Below are positions 1 to 8,716 of a stretch of DNA of 64,000 bases, piece by piece. The stretch is taken from assembly GCF_015689195.1 (NCBI RefSeq), contig NZ_CP065044.1:3286001-3350000 (forward strand), given 5' to 3'. The notes beneath the pieces were generated by a model. The model searched no databases. It was not told the origin of the DNA and was given only the letters and a program-made list of their open reading frames with translations. The position numbers and the translations under genes were made by a program. Origin of the DNA: Pectobacterium aroidearum. Its GTDB lineage: Bacteria > Pseudomonadota > Gammaproteobacteria > Enterobacterales > Enterobacteriaceae. Position 1 is the stretch's first letter, and each line of letters starts with the position of its first letter.

Positions 1-1
1 G

Positions 2-559
2 ACGTATTTCCGCAATGACTATAAAAACAAGATTGTTTCCGGCACGGATATTCTTGGGCTGACGCAATCAAACGCAGCGATCTTGCGTTGGGAAAATGGC
101 GGTAAAGCGCTAGTCGAGGGGCTGGAAGCCAACCTGCTGGTGCCGGTGGTGGAAGACACACTGGACTGGAGCACCAACGCCACCTATATGATTGAATCAA
201 AAAATAAAGACACCGGTAATCCGCTGTCGATCATCCCGAAATACACCGTCAACACAATGCTGGATTGGCAGGCTACGGATAAACTGTCCGCCAACGTCAG
301 TTGGACGATGTACGGCAAACAAAAGCCACGTCAATACGCGACGAACTGGACAGAGTACAACAGCGGACTTTCCTCACGTGAAATCGGCAGCTACTCCGTT
401 GCGGGCGTCGGCGTGAACTACCAGTTCAACAAGAACCTGCGCGTCAATGCCGGTATCAGTAACCTGTTTGATAAGCAGATTTATCGCGAGGCGAAAGGTG
501 CGTCTACCTATAACGAACCGGGACGCGCTTACTATGCAGGGGTAACCACCTCATTCTGA
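2..559 (+). CDS. TonB-dependent siderophore receptor, C-terminal part (5' truncated by window edge)
   Basis: This is the C-terminal 185 or so residues of an outer-membrane beta-barrel receptor; the reading frame is open from the window edge, so the start lies outside. Visible barrel signatures are the strand-rich repeats, the segment NPLSIIPKYTVN, the near-terminal NLFDKQIYREAKGASTYNEP block and a terminal aromatic residue (TTSF), all typical of the FepA/IroN/PfeA catecholate siderophore receptor group. It would import a ferric catecholate (enterobactin-like) using TonB energy. The specific ligand cannot be read from this fragment. A TonB box and plug would be upstream and cannot be checked here. 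Confidence 0.85.
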   Translation, partial: TYFRNDYKNKIVSGTDILGLTQSNAAILRWENGGKALVEGLEANLLVPVVEDTLDWSTNATYMIESKNKDTGNPLSIIPKYTVNTMLDWQATDKLSANVSWTMYGKQKPRQYATNWTEYNSGLSSREIGSYSVAGVGVNYQFNKNLRVNAGISNLFDKQIYREAKGASTYNEPGRAYYAGVTTSF

Positions 560-643
560 TCGTCATCCTTTTCTGACAGTGACGCCTTTCTGGTTCGGCG
601 TGTTTAAGAGCCGGAAAGTACGGTATTCAGAGAATTAGCAGCT

Positions 644-693
644 AAAAAAATCGGCCTCTGTCTTCTTCCGCAAAGGAGGAGGCAAAGGCCGAA
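644..693 (-). terminator. Rho-independent terminator of cheV
   Basis: On the minus strand a stem built on CGGCCT/AGGCCG is followed by a run of seven T. It lies just downstream of the cheV stop codon. The inner part of the loop (Cys-codon-like CTCC/GGAAG) can pair only imperfectly. Confidence 0.75.
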
Positions 694-713
694 TGTTGTG
701 ACTGCCAGAACGA

Positions 714-1679
714 TTAACGACGTACTTTATTTAGCACCGTCTGAATCGCCGACGACAGTTCGTTGATCTCGAATTTCGCGACATAGGCATCTGCACCCAC
801 ATTGCGTACGTGATCTTCGTTCGCGCTACCCGATAGTGAAGAGTGAATCACGACAGGAATATTCTTCAGGAATTCTTCACGCTTGATATTTCTGGTCAGC
901 GTAAAGCCGTCCATTTCCGGCATTTCCAAATCGGTCAGGACGAGTGAAATCTTGTCCGAAATAGGTCGGCCTTCCGACTGCGCTTCTTGCGCAATCTGTC
1001 GAATCTTATTCCAGGCATCCTGTCCGGTGATGTGCATACTAAACGGAATGCCCATCTGGGTCAGTCCCTGCTCAAGCAAGGAACGAGCAACTTTGGAATC
1101 TTCCGCCACAATCGCAATTGCCCCAGGCGTATAGGGATAAATTTTCTCTTCTGAATTCTTGAGCTTAGTTTCGCGCTCGCCAGGAATGATATCAAACAGA
1201 ATCTGTTCAACATCCAGCACCAGTGCCAGACGATTACTGTCTTTGTCGTTATCAAGACGCGCGATACTGGTGATATACGAGCTACTCACGCCCGCTTCAG
1301 CAGCCAGAACCTGGCTCCATTCCAGACGAACAATATCGTCTACCGATTCCACTGCGAATGCCTGCGTACTGCGAGCATACTCAGTGATAAGGAGAATGTT
1401 CAGGCCCGTATCCGGTGAACTGCCGACCACAGCAGGAAGATCAATAACGGGAATGATTTGCCCGCGAATGTTGACCATACCCAGCATCGGCGATTTCATG
1501 CCAGCCGCTTTGGTCAATGTAGGCATTGGCACAATTTCACGCAGTTTAAACACGTTGATGCCAAACAGCTCAGATTTGCCACCTTCAGGTGATTTGCCCA
1601 GCTGGAATAATAAGAGTTCGAATTTATTAGCAGAGGTGAGGTTTGTTCTCTCATCAATCTCTTTTTGAAAATTATCCAT
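714..1679 (-). CDS. cheV: Chemotaxis coupling protein CheV
   Basis: CheV couples chemoreceptors to the CheA kinase and is thought to help adaptation through a phosphorylatable receiver. The 321-residue product has a CheW-like domain (about residues 20-165, with the NIRGQIIPVIDL block) followed by a response-regulator receiver (about 190-315). The receiver has the phospho-acceptor Asp in LVLTDLEMPEMDG and a conserved Lys in DAYVAKFE. I chose the ATG at 1679 because GAGGA lies six bases upstream; an in-frame ATG 21 bases further out has no comparable site. It is monocistronic here, and a chemoreceptor gene lies at about 36 kb. Confidence 0.93.
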   Translation of the reverse strand: MDNFQKEIDERTNLTSANKFELLLFQLGKSPEGGKSELFGINVFKLREIVPMPTLTKAAGMKSPMLGMVNIRGQIIPVIDLPAVVGSSPDTGLNILLITEYARSTQAFAVESVDDIVRLEWSQVLAAEAGVSSSYITSIARLDNDKDSNRLALVLDVEQILFDIIPGERETKLKNSEEKIYPYTPGAIAIVAEDSKVARSLLEQGLTQMGIPFSMHITGQDAWNKIRQIAQEAQSEGRPISDKISLVLTDLEMPEMDGFTLTRNIKREEFLKNIPVVIHSSLSGSANEDHVRNVGADAYVAKFEINELSSAIQTVLNKVRR

Positions 1680-2170
1680 GCTTTCCTCAGTGCGAGTCAT
1701 TATTTATAGGTATAGCGTAATCAGGCAACATTCGAGATGTGAGTAAACAGGAACTAACATCTGGCCGCTCCACTGTACGTGATAGTCGTGTTCTTCAATC
1801 TTATCCAGCGTCAAACGTAAAAAACTTGTTAATTGTGTCAACTTCATCGTCCAACGATGGAAATCATCGGACCAGTAGACGGATATCAGCCCTCTTCAGT
1901 GTAACAGTCGGCTAGCATCCTTTACGGTATAGATAACATTCCCTGAACCATTAATATCGGCAGAATTTGCCAACACCTTATCCCAAATCGTGACAGAAAT
2001 GTTGCCTGAGAAGAAAACCTCGCGCCTCTCTTGACACAATAAGCAGAAAAAAATAAAACTATACCGTACGGTTTAGTTTTAAAAATACGTATGGCGACCA
2101 TCATTGAACGCCGTGTCGCTAAGGCTGCGTGTTATCACGCTATTCGCGGTTCTCTTTACAGGATTCTCAT
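1680..2170. other. Gene-poor intergenic stretch
   Basis: About 490 bases separate cheV from the pqi remnant. I see no convincing gene. It must hold the leftward cheV promoter, but no clear sigma-70 or sigma-28 box could be assigned. It may also contain decayed upstream pqi sequence. Confidence 0.4.
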
Positions 2171-2960
2171 ATGTTCACATTATCCCGGGTTGCACGTCCT
2201 ACCGTATTGGTTCTGGCTGTCGTACTCGCAGGCTGGCGGCATCGCATTTTCCACTCCCGATCTGGACAGCACGATTGCCCGACCGGAACCGCTGACGACC
2301 TACAAACTGGCGAGCGATCGGGAATCGGCCCTATCGCCGCCCGATGGTCCACCCATCCTCTTCAAACTCCGCTTTGATCGTTCACTACACGGTCTGGAGA
2401 TCGGTGCACCCGTTGAATTCTCTAGCGTCAAAATCGGCCACGTAACCACGGCGCACTCAGTTCCCTTTTTCATCGATGTGCTGCCCGTTGGCGTGCCAGC
2501 GCAGCTTGATACGTCGCAGCTTGTGATTCGACAGGGTGACAGCGGCGCTGTCGTACTGGATAACGAACGCTGGCTCAGCCCTCTGGGTGAAGAGATCCGT
2601 ACCGCACTGTCCGCCAATCTGGTGCAGCGTCTCCACACACAAGATGTTTCAGGACTGATGCGTCCGACAGGTATACCGGTGGTCAGAATCCACCTTCAGG
2701 TTCGGCGGTTTGATAGCTGGCCCGGTCAATCTGTGGCGTTTGACGCCGACTGGAGCCTGAGCACCGTCGGGAAAGGCAATGAGCGTGAACGGCTGCTCTG
2801 TCGTAGCCAGTTTACCGAACGGGCAGTTGGCGGTGATAGTGCGATGCTGCACGCTCAGCAGCAGATCATCACTCGGCTAGCGGAGCACATCGCGACGACG
2901 GCAGCCCGCTGGATGCCGGATCGCCAAGGAACCTGCCTTACGCCGCCGCTCCAGCCATAA
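2171..2960 (+). pseudogene. Scrambled pqiC/pqiB remnant (PqiC lipoprotein interrupted by a PqiB MCE segment)
   Basis: Three pieces are visible. From 2171 one frame reads a lipoprotein-type signal sequence (MFTLSR...LVLAVVLAG) that stops matching exactly where the lipobox Cys should be; Trp is found instead. In a different frame follows about 75 residues resembling an MCE domain of PqiB (GGIAFSTPDL..., then FDRSLHGLEIGAPVEFSSVKIG). The same frame then continues into a PqiC/DUF330 body (IDVLPVGVPAQLDTSQLV, LSPLGEEIRTALSANL, FDSWPGQ). PqiB and PqiC normally are separate proteins of the PqiABC envelope lipid-transport system. The order and frame change indicate a rearranged, probably non-functional copy. 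The last 23 bases overlap the convergent tetR-type gene. An alternative is a functional cytoplasmic or periplasmic chimera started upstream, which I consider unlikely. Confidence 0.6.
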
Positions 2961-3552
2961 ACATACTGACCGCATTTCCTACGATCTCACGAATGCGTTC
3001 GAGGCTCATGGGCTGTAAATGGCGGTGGAAGATGCGGTCATCAATTTCTGCTGTCAGCAGCGCCAAAAATTGCAGCGCCCGCACGCGCGGATCCCCTGCT
3101 TTCAGCGCCTGCCGCGCTATCGCCGCCGCCATCAGTTCAGACAGTTTATCGACATTCTCTTTCGGGCCAGATTCATAAAACAGCGCACCAATATCGGAAT
3201 GTCCAGCTTCCGCCACCACCATGCGATAAATCGCCATGGCGCTGCTATCGTTGGTCAGCACATACAGAATGCGTTCGCCAAAGCGCGTTAGCTGTACCTC
3301 CAACGTTTCGGATACCTGCATGTCTGTCACCAGCTCGGCGGTTGCCTCAGACAGATGCATCGTCGCATGTTCACGAACAACCGCCGTAAACAGCGCTTCT
3401 TTGGTTGAGAAATACCCATACAGCGTCGCTTTGGAACCGCCGACCCGCTTCGCAAGCTCATTCATGGTGGCCCGTTCATAGCCCATTTCCTGAAAAAGCT
3501 GCGCCGCCGTTTTAACGATAGCTTCTCGACGCGCCTTAGTTCGGACTTTCAT
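2938..3552 (-). CDS. TetR/AcrR family transcriptional regulator
   Basis: A 204-residue one-component repressor. The N-terminal helix-turn-helix is clear: ARREAIVKTAAQLFQEMGYERATMNELAKRVGGSKATLYGYFSTKEALF (given here only as a landmark, residues about 5-55) has the hallmark ATLYGYF recognition region. The C-terminal ligand domain resembles the AefR-like TetR subgroup. The ATG at 3552 is preferred over an upstream TTG because GGAG lies seven bases in front. The gene converges on and overlaps the pqi remnant. Its upstream side is a 496-base gene-free stretch, so autoregulation or control of a distant efflux gene is possible; the target is unknown. Confidence 0.88.
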   Translation of the reverse strand: MKVRTKARREAIVKTAAQLFQEMGYERATMNELAKRVGGSKATLYGYFSTKEALFTAVVREHATMHLSEATAELVTDMQVSETLEVQLTRFGERILYVLTNDSSAMAIYRMVVAEAGHSDIGALFYESGPKENVDKLSELMAAAIARQALKAGDPRVRALQFLALLTAEIDDRIFHRHLQPMSLERIREIVGNAVSMFMAGAAA

Positions 3553-4048
3553 CACCACTCCTGCCAACCGAGGCTGACGAGCAAAATAGGATTCGATATA
3601 GCAATATTATCAAAACATTAGCCTCATCGCCGCCTCTTTACACAAGACGGTACCACAGCCAGTAGGAACGGGAGAAAAGACAAGAAAAGCATGATGATGA
3701 ACAGCGAAAGACGACGAGGGTTGATAAGCGAAAACGGATTATTTACTATCCAGCTCCGAATGGCGGGATACCCGTTTTTAGGGCGTGTGGTTTGATGCCA
3801 CACGCCCTAAATTCAGTAGACAGAACAGAGACAAAATTATGGGTAATTCCCTGGGTTGGCAAATCAATTTGTAACAATTTTTTTTAAAATTTACTTTCTT
3901 AAATTTTTTATAAATTGCCCTGTTCATGAAAAAATTATAAGTGATATCATGGAGTAACAGTAGTTAGACTTAGGTATAGGTCAGCACTATACTTTTATGA
4001 CGTCATCTATATCATGGGTACATTCTTGCTTTTTATTGAGGCCGTTAC
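3553..4048. promoter_or_regulatory. Long divergent intergenic region between the tetR-type gene and virR
   Basis: It holds the promoters of both divergent genes, and becomes very AT-rich from about 3870. A GAGG ribosome-binding site sits just before virR. No sure -35/-10 pair or lux box was identified. A striking perfect hairpin lies inside it and is listed separately. Confidence 0.5.
3777..3811. repeat. Perfect 14-bp inverted repeat, 7-base loop
   Basis: TTTAGGGCGTGTGG pairs perfectly with CCACACGCCCTAAA across TTTGATG. Neither strand has a T run after the stem, so it is not a standard terminator. It could be a regulator site, an RNA structure, or a remnant of a mobile element end. Confidence 0.75.
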
Positions 4049-4786
4049 ATGTCTGTATTTTGCTCTGATAATGAAATTATCAATAACACGATAAAAAGCT
4101 ATCTCGGCCGAAAGTTAAAGCAGTATGGCGACCTGAAATATGCTTACATGATCATGAACAAGAAAAACCCGTCTCAGGTTGTGATCATCTCAAATTACCC
4201 GCAGGAATGGGTGAATACCTATAAAGAAAATAACTATCAGCATATCGACCCGGTTATTTTGACGGCGATAAATAAAGTCTCGCCTTTCTCCTGGGAAGAC
4301 AACATCGTTATTAACTCTAAGCTGAAGTTCTCCAAGATTTTTAATCTGTCAAAAGAGTACGATATTGTTAATGGCTACACCTTTGTGTTGCATGACAACA
4401 ATAATAATCTGGCAGCCCTATCGATTATGTTTGAAGAGCACTCACCAACGGATATTGAAAGTATTGTCGAGGAAAACAAAGACAAACTGCAAATGCTGCT
4501 CATCACCGTTCATGAGAAAATCACCACGCTTTACAAAGAGATGACGCAAAGCACCCAGAGCAGAAAACAAGGCGACAAAGAGATTTTCTCCCAGCGTGAA
4601 AACGAAATTCTGTACTGGGCCAGCATGGGAAAAACCTACCCGGAAATTGCGCTGATTCTGGATATCAAAATCAGCACCGTGAAATTCCATATTGGCAATG
4701 TGGTAAAAAAACTGGGTGTTCTCAATGCCAAGCATGCCATCAGGCTGGGCGTAGAATTACAGCTCATCAAACCTGAACCCTCATGA
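4049..4786 (+). CDS. virR: LuxR-type quorum-sensing regulator (VirR/ExpR2-like)
   Basis: A 245-residue LuxR-family receptor. Residues about 20-160 form the autoinducer-binding domain ([20 protein letters not shown], then PFSWED, the canonical acyl-homoserine-lactone pocket region), and residues about 175-240 the HTH ([39 protein letters not shown]). In Pectobacterium the ExpR1/ExpR2(VirR) proteins act as apo-repressors of virulence genes, relieved by N-acyl homoserine lactone. No luxI/expI partner occurs in the window, so this is the unlinked copy, which fits ExpR2/VirR rather than ExpR1. The assignment rests on remembered family sequence and on the missing synthase. The gene is AT-rich relative to its neighbours. 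It converges on ybtQ with a 35-base gap. Confidence 0.85.
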   Translation: MSVFCSDNEIINNTIKSYLGRKLKQYGDLKYAYMIMNKKNPSQVVIISNYPQEWVNTYKENNYQHIDPVILTAINKVSPFSWEDNIVINSKLKFSKIFNLSKEYDIVNGYTFVLHDNNNNLAALSIMFEEHSPTDIESIVEENKDKLQMLLITVHEKITTLYKEMTQSTQSRKQGDKEIFSQRENEILYWASMGKTYPEIALILDIKISTVKFHIGNVVKKLGVLNAKHAIRLGVELQLIKPEPS

Positions 4787-4821
4787 ATCTCATCAAGTCT
4801 ATTCCACCCTCCACATGCCCC

Positions 4822-6642
4822 TTAAACCTGAGCATTATGGGATAGACGTTTACTCTTCTGCGGTGCATTCCACAACGCGCGATAACGCCCTTCAGCAAGC
4901 CGTAATTCGTGGTGTGTTCCCTGCTGGGAAATAACGCCCTTCTCCACAAGCAGAATGCGATGTGCCCCCACGATCGTCGATAGCCGATGTGCGATAACAA
5001 TGACCGTTTTGTCCTGTACCAGCCTGTCAATCGCCCGCTGTACGGCTAGCTCGCTTTCGGTATCTAACGCCGCTGTCGGTTCATCCAGAATCACAATTGG
5101 CGCCTCCTTCAATAAGGCTCGCGCGATTGAAATACGCTGCTGTTCACCGCCGGATAATCGGCCGCCAATGTCGCCCAACCGCGTTTGCCATCCCTGCGGT
5201 AGCCGTTGAATAAATTCCAGACACTGGGCGGCCTCCGCAGCCCGTTCAACCTCTGCGTCGCTGGCCTCCGGGCGTGCCATCCGAATATTTGCCAACACCG
5301 AATCATCAAATAGATAGACGTCCTGAAATACCACGGAAATCAGCCGATTTAATTCACGTGTTGGAATGTGGCGGATATCCACGCCGCCGATACAAACGCG
5401 CCCGCGTTGCGGATCCGCATGACGCATTAACAGTCGTGTTATCGTCGTTTTCCCCGAACCCGACGGCCCGACCAGCGCCGTCATTCCCTTCTCCGGTAGC
5501 ATGATGTTTATCTCATCGAGTACCGGTTCAGCCTCATCCACGTAGTGAAAACTCACCTGTTCGAACGTAATCGCATATGTTGTCGGCACCGCGACGGGCT
5601 GATGCAGTGGCAGCGGTTCAATGGCCAGCAGATCGTCAATCCGACGCAGCGCCGTCTCAATCAACTCCAGCACGGCCGTATAGCTGACAAACGTCGCCAG
5701 CGGTTCAGAGAAGCGCACGACAATGACCATCATCGCGGCGACGATGGCCGCATCCCACGCCCCCACCACAACGCCGCTGATCCCCAGAATCAGCACACCC
5801 TGAAGGCCCAACTCCACGACGCTGGCGACCACCGCACCGGGTTTGGCACCGCGACGGTGAGATGACGTTTGTATCTGCTGTAGATGCTGAAAACGCTGAC
5901 GCAGCGCCGATGTGCGCTCAGCCTGCTGACAGCTGGTTCTCAGGACGGCAAGCCCCTGCACATATTCCACAATATCGGCGCTGGTTTGCTGGTTAGCCTC
6001 CGCCAGCGCCTGCATCGTGTGCGCAAATGCGGGCCGCCTCCAGCGATAAAGCAGCGCGATGACGGGAAAAAGCAGCAACAGGCTGACGCCTAACCGCCAC
6101 TCGACCACCAGCATGATGAGCGCAATCACGACAGGCGTCACAATAGCCAGCAGCAGTTGGTTTACTATCGCCAGCATATAGTTCAGGTTCTCATCCACAC
6201 TGCCTAGCAGCAGCGCGTTGATATCCCCCGCCCGTGCGGACTGAAGCGTGCTCAGCGGCATACTCCGCAGTTGTTCTCCCAGACGCATACGCAGTTCATG
6301 GGTCACCGCCGCAAGCTGCCCGCGATATTCAAATCCTTGACCATACCAACGCAGTACCAGCGTCAACAGGCTCAGAAATGTCATGATCGTCAGCCATATC
6401 GCTATCTCGCGAACCGCCGCCGCGCGCGTGAACGCAGACAGCAGCGGAAACAGGCACGCCAGCGCTAACCCTTGCGCAACAGCCGCCGCCAGCAAGCTCA
6501 GGCAACACCGACGGAAGTGGAGAACCTGCGAACCCGTGACGCGTTCCAGTTGACGATACGTGTGCCACCACGCGGATAGCCGCGCCGTTATGGCGGCATT
6601 ATTTATGGTGATATTGTTTATTGAGGCACGCTTTTCATTCAT
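4822..6642 (-). CDS. ybtQ: Yersiniabactin-type ABC transporter half, permease-ATPase fusion YbtQ
   Basis: A 606-residue exporter-fold half transporter: membrane domain about 30-330, nucleotide-binding domain about 350-590. The ATPase has Walker A GPSGSGKTTITRLL, signature LSGGEQQRISIARALL and Walker B VILDEPTAALD. In Yersinia, YbtP and YbtQ form an unusual inner-membrane pair that imports ferric yersiniabactin despite the exporter fold. Its ATG overlaps the stop of ybtP (TGATG), so the two are translationally coupled. No siderophore synthetase gene is in the window, so here the module would serve uptake of a scavenged siderophore, or of one made elsewhere in the genome. Confidence 0.9.
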   Translation of the reverse strand: MNEKRASINNITINNAAITARLSAWWHTYRQLERVTGSQVLHFRRCCLSLLAAAVAQGLALACLFPLLSAFTRAAAVREIAIWLTIMTFLSLLTLVLRWYGQGFEYRGQLAAVTHELRMRLGEQLRSMPLSTLQSARAGDINALLLGSVDENLNYMLAIVNQLLLAIVTPVVIALIMLVVEWRLGVSLLLLFPVIALLYRWRRPAFAHTMQALAEANQQTSADIVEYVQGLAVLRTSCQQAERTSALRQRFQHLQQIQTSSHRRGAKPGAVVASVVELGLQGVLILGISGVVVGAWDAAIVAAMMVIVVRFSEPLATFVSYTAVLELIETALRRIDDLLAIEPLPLHQPVAVPTTYAITFEQVSFHYVDEAEPVLDEINIMLPEKGMTALVGPSGSGKTTITRLLMRHADPQRGRVCIGGVDIRHIPTRELNRLISVVFQDVYLFDDSVLANIRMARPEASDAEVERAAEAAQCLEFIQRLPQGWQTRLGDIGGRLSGGEQQRISIARALLKEAPIVILDEPTAALDTESELAVQRAIDRLVQDKTVIVIAHRLSTIVGAHRILLVEKGVISQQGTHHELRLAEGRYRALWNAPQKSKRLSHNAQV

Positions 6643-8468
6643 CACACCCGCTCTCCTGCCTGCCCATTAACTGATGATGCGCCGCCTAACGCCCAATTCT
6701 GCGCCTGCTCGTAATGCCGCCACAGTTCGCTATAGCGGCCTTGTGCAACCAACAGCGCATCATGGCGACCCGACTCGCTCAGCCGCCCGCGATCGAAAAC
6801 CACAATCTGATCGGCATCGCGAATCGTCGACAGTCGATGCGCCACCATGATGACCGTTTTACCTTGCATAAGTACGCCGAGCGCCGCCAGCAGTGCTGCC
6901 TCGTTTTCCGGGTCGGCAAACGCCGTGGGTTCGTCTAGCACCAGAATCGGCCGGTTATGCAGTAGCGCCCGCGCAATGGCGATGCGCTGACGCTGACCGC
7001 CGGAAAGGAACTGGCCGCGCTCACCGGCTGGCGTGTCGTAGCCCTGCGGCAGAGCCATGATAAAATCGTGCGCCTGCGCTGCCGTTGCGGCGGCAATCAC
7101 CTCGTCCATGCTTTTCTCCGGCACACCCAGCCGAATGTTATTGGCGATAGTGTCCGCAAACAGGAAAGACTCCTGAAAAACAAACGACACCTGCTGCATG
7201 AGCGTGGCGGTTTTCATCTGTCGGATATCAACACCACCAATCAAAATGCGCCCGGCGGTTACGTCCCAAAACCGAGGAATAAGCCGCGCCACGGTGGTTT
7301 TCCCCGCGCCAGATGCGCCTACCAGCGCCGTGACCGATCCTGCTGGCACCTGAAAACTGACATCCTCCAGCACCCAGTCGCTCACGTGCAGGTCGTAGCG
7401 AAAACTCACCTGCTCAAAGCTCACACTGGCATCAACGGGTAAGGCATCATTTTCCGCTTCCGGCAACGGCGACAATGCCAGCACGTCCTGAATCCGGCTG
7501 ATGCTCAATCGGGTTTTCGCCACCATGTGATTCAGTGCCATCATCGGCATAATGGCTTCTGCCATGCCATTGCCGAGCAGCAGCACCGCTACCCACAGGC
7601 TGAAATCAAGATCGCCGGAATGATAGAAACCGTACGCCACCCAGCACAGCACCAGCAGCGTTGGAAGCGGATTAAGTATCGCGAAGGAGAAACGCGCCGA
7701 GAAACCCGCCTGCTGATACCAGCGCGTGAGCACGTCCAGATAATGTTCCAGCGCCTGCTGGTAGCGTCCAAACGTTGACGCGCCAGTATCGAAGGTACGC
7801 ACTACCGGCATCGCCTGTACAAATTCAATCACTGCCGTACTAACCGCTTCCCGCGCCTGGTTATAGCGTTGGTTCATCTCACCGGCATCGCGCATCGCCA
7901 GCGTCAGCACGGCAGCGCCGACGAGCAGCACCAGCAAGGCTGCCAGTGCTAAGCGCCAGTCCAGCCAGAACAACAATGCTCCCGTACACAGCGGCGCCAC
8001 AAAAGCACGCGCATAGAGCGGTGTGCTGTCCGCCACAAACAGGTGGAGCGCTTTGACATCGTCCTGCACGATCTTCGCCAGCGAGCCCGTACCCAGACGC
8101 CGCACCTCGCCCAGTGGGATCCGCGCCAGCTGTTCTGCCAGCGCGATGCGAATCTGGTTTTCCAGCCGGAATGCGGCATAGTGAGACTGGTCAAAAGCCA
8201 GCAAACGCAGCAGATAGCTGGCGCTCAAACACAGTACCGCCCCGACTATCGTCAACAACGGCCATGACGCGGGTTGTAAAATGAGCAGTCGGATACCCCA
8301 TGCCAGAAAAAGCAGAAATGCGATACCAGCCAGAACCGACAGCCCTGACAGGCACATCGCCAAACGAATCTGCCCTCTTACAGGGTGCATAATGTGCCAG
8401 GCACGGCTCTGTGGCGTAGAAGGCGGCGTGGCAGCGGATGAACCGCCCTCAACAGCGGAATGTGGCAT
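6642..8468 (-). CDS. ybtP: Yersiniabactin-type ABC transporter half, permease-ATPase fusion YbtP
   Basis: A 608-residue half transporter with an N-terminal membrane domain (about 30-320) and a C-terminal ATPase with Walker A GASGAGKTTVARLI, signature LSGGQRQRIAIARALL and Walker B LVLDEPTAFAD. It is the promoter-proximal member of the ybtPQ operon and is divergent from ybtA, the arrangement known in Yersinia. I took the ATG at 8468, with GAGA about eight bases upstream; a GTG 27 bases earlier is also open. Paired repeats for YbtA and a Fur-like site lie upstream, which fits iron- and siderophore-dependent induction. Partner of YbtQ for import of ferric yersiniabactin-like chelates. Confidence 0.9.
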   Translation of the reverse strand: MPHSAVEGGSSAATPPSTPQSRAWHIMHPVRGQIRLAMCLSGLSVLAGIAFLLFLAWGIRLLILQPASWPLLTIVGAVLCLSASYLLRLLAFDQSHYAAFRLENQIRIALAEQLARIPLGEVRRLGTGSLAKIVQDDVKALHLFVADSTPLYARAFVAPLCTGALLFWLDWRLALAALLVLLVGAAVLTLAMRDAGEMNQRYNQAREAVSTAVIEFVQAMPVVRTFDTGASTFGRYQQALEHYLDVLTRWYQQAGFSARFSFAILNPLPTLLVLCWVAYGFYHSGDLDFSLWVAVLLLGNGMAEAIMPMMALNHMVAKTRLSISRIQDVLALSPLPEAENDALPVDASVSFEQVSFRYDLHVSDWVLEDVSFQVPAGSVTALVGASGAGKTTVARLIPRFWDVTAGRILIGGVDIRQMKTATLMQQVSFVFQESFLFADTIANNIRLGVPEKSMDEVIAAATAAQAHDFIMALPQGYDTPAGERGQFLSGGQRQRIAIARALLHNRPILVLDEPTAFADPENEAALLAALGVLMQGKTVIMVAHRLSTIRDADQIVVFDRGRLSESGRHDALLVAQGRYSELWRHYEQAQNWALGGASSVNGQAGERV

Positions 8469-8549
8469 AGTTTTTCTCTTTTCTCCTTCCCGCACAGTCG
8501 CTTACTCGTAACGTAAGCAAATCAACTCGACGGCGGCAATAAAGTCAGG

Positions 8550-8568
8550 AATAATAACTATTCTCAAT
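8550..8568 (-). promoter_or_regulatory. Fur-like site upstream of ybtP
   Basis: Reading leftward, ATTGAGAATAGTTATTATT keeps about 11 of 19 positions of the Fur consensus, so it is a weak match. Its place, between the YbtA-type repeats and ybtP, is the same as at the two other promoters of this module. Confidence 0.5.
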
Positions 8569-8575
8569 TGCGTAT

Positions 8576-8611
8576 CTACCCGATTCGAGCCGATTTCTAC
8601 CCGAATCGGTA
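8576..8611 (-). promoter_or_regulatory. Paired YbtA-type operator repeats in the ybtP/ybtA intergenic region
   Basis: CTACCCGATTC (from 8576) and CTACCCGAATC (from 8597) are direct repeats exactly 21 bases apart, which places them on the same helical face. Read leftward they are GAATCGGGTAG and GATTCGGGTAG, the same core and orientation relative to transcription as the pairs before the 9799 gene and fyuA. YbtA is known to bind repeated sequences before psn/fyuA, ybtP and ybtA. Confidence 0.8.
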
Positions 8612-8716
8612 CGGAGTTACCGCCATCAGCCGCGTTGCCATGATCGTTCAACGATCGGATCGCCAAATGGCCGGGTCGTCCGATGACCGCAACCAGCATC
8701 TCCAGGAGTCTGCCCA

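Noticed and set aside
2041-2170. Start of the pqi remnant at 2091
   Set aside because: Residues from there to about 2215 look like out-of-frame translation; the lipoprotein signal in the other frame starts at 2171.
3777-3811. Rho-independent terminator
   Set aside because: The stem is perfect, but no T run follows on either strand and no gene ends immediately before it.
4786-4822. A linked expI/luxI autoinducer synthase beside the LuxR gene
   Set aside because: The neighbouring convergent gene is an ABC permease-ATPase fusion; no acyl-homoserine-lactone synthase frame exists in the window.
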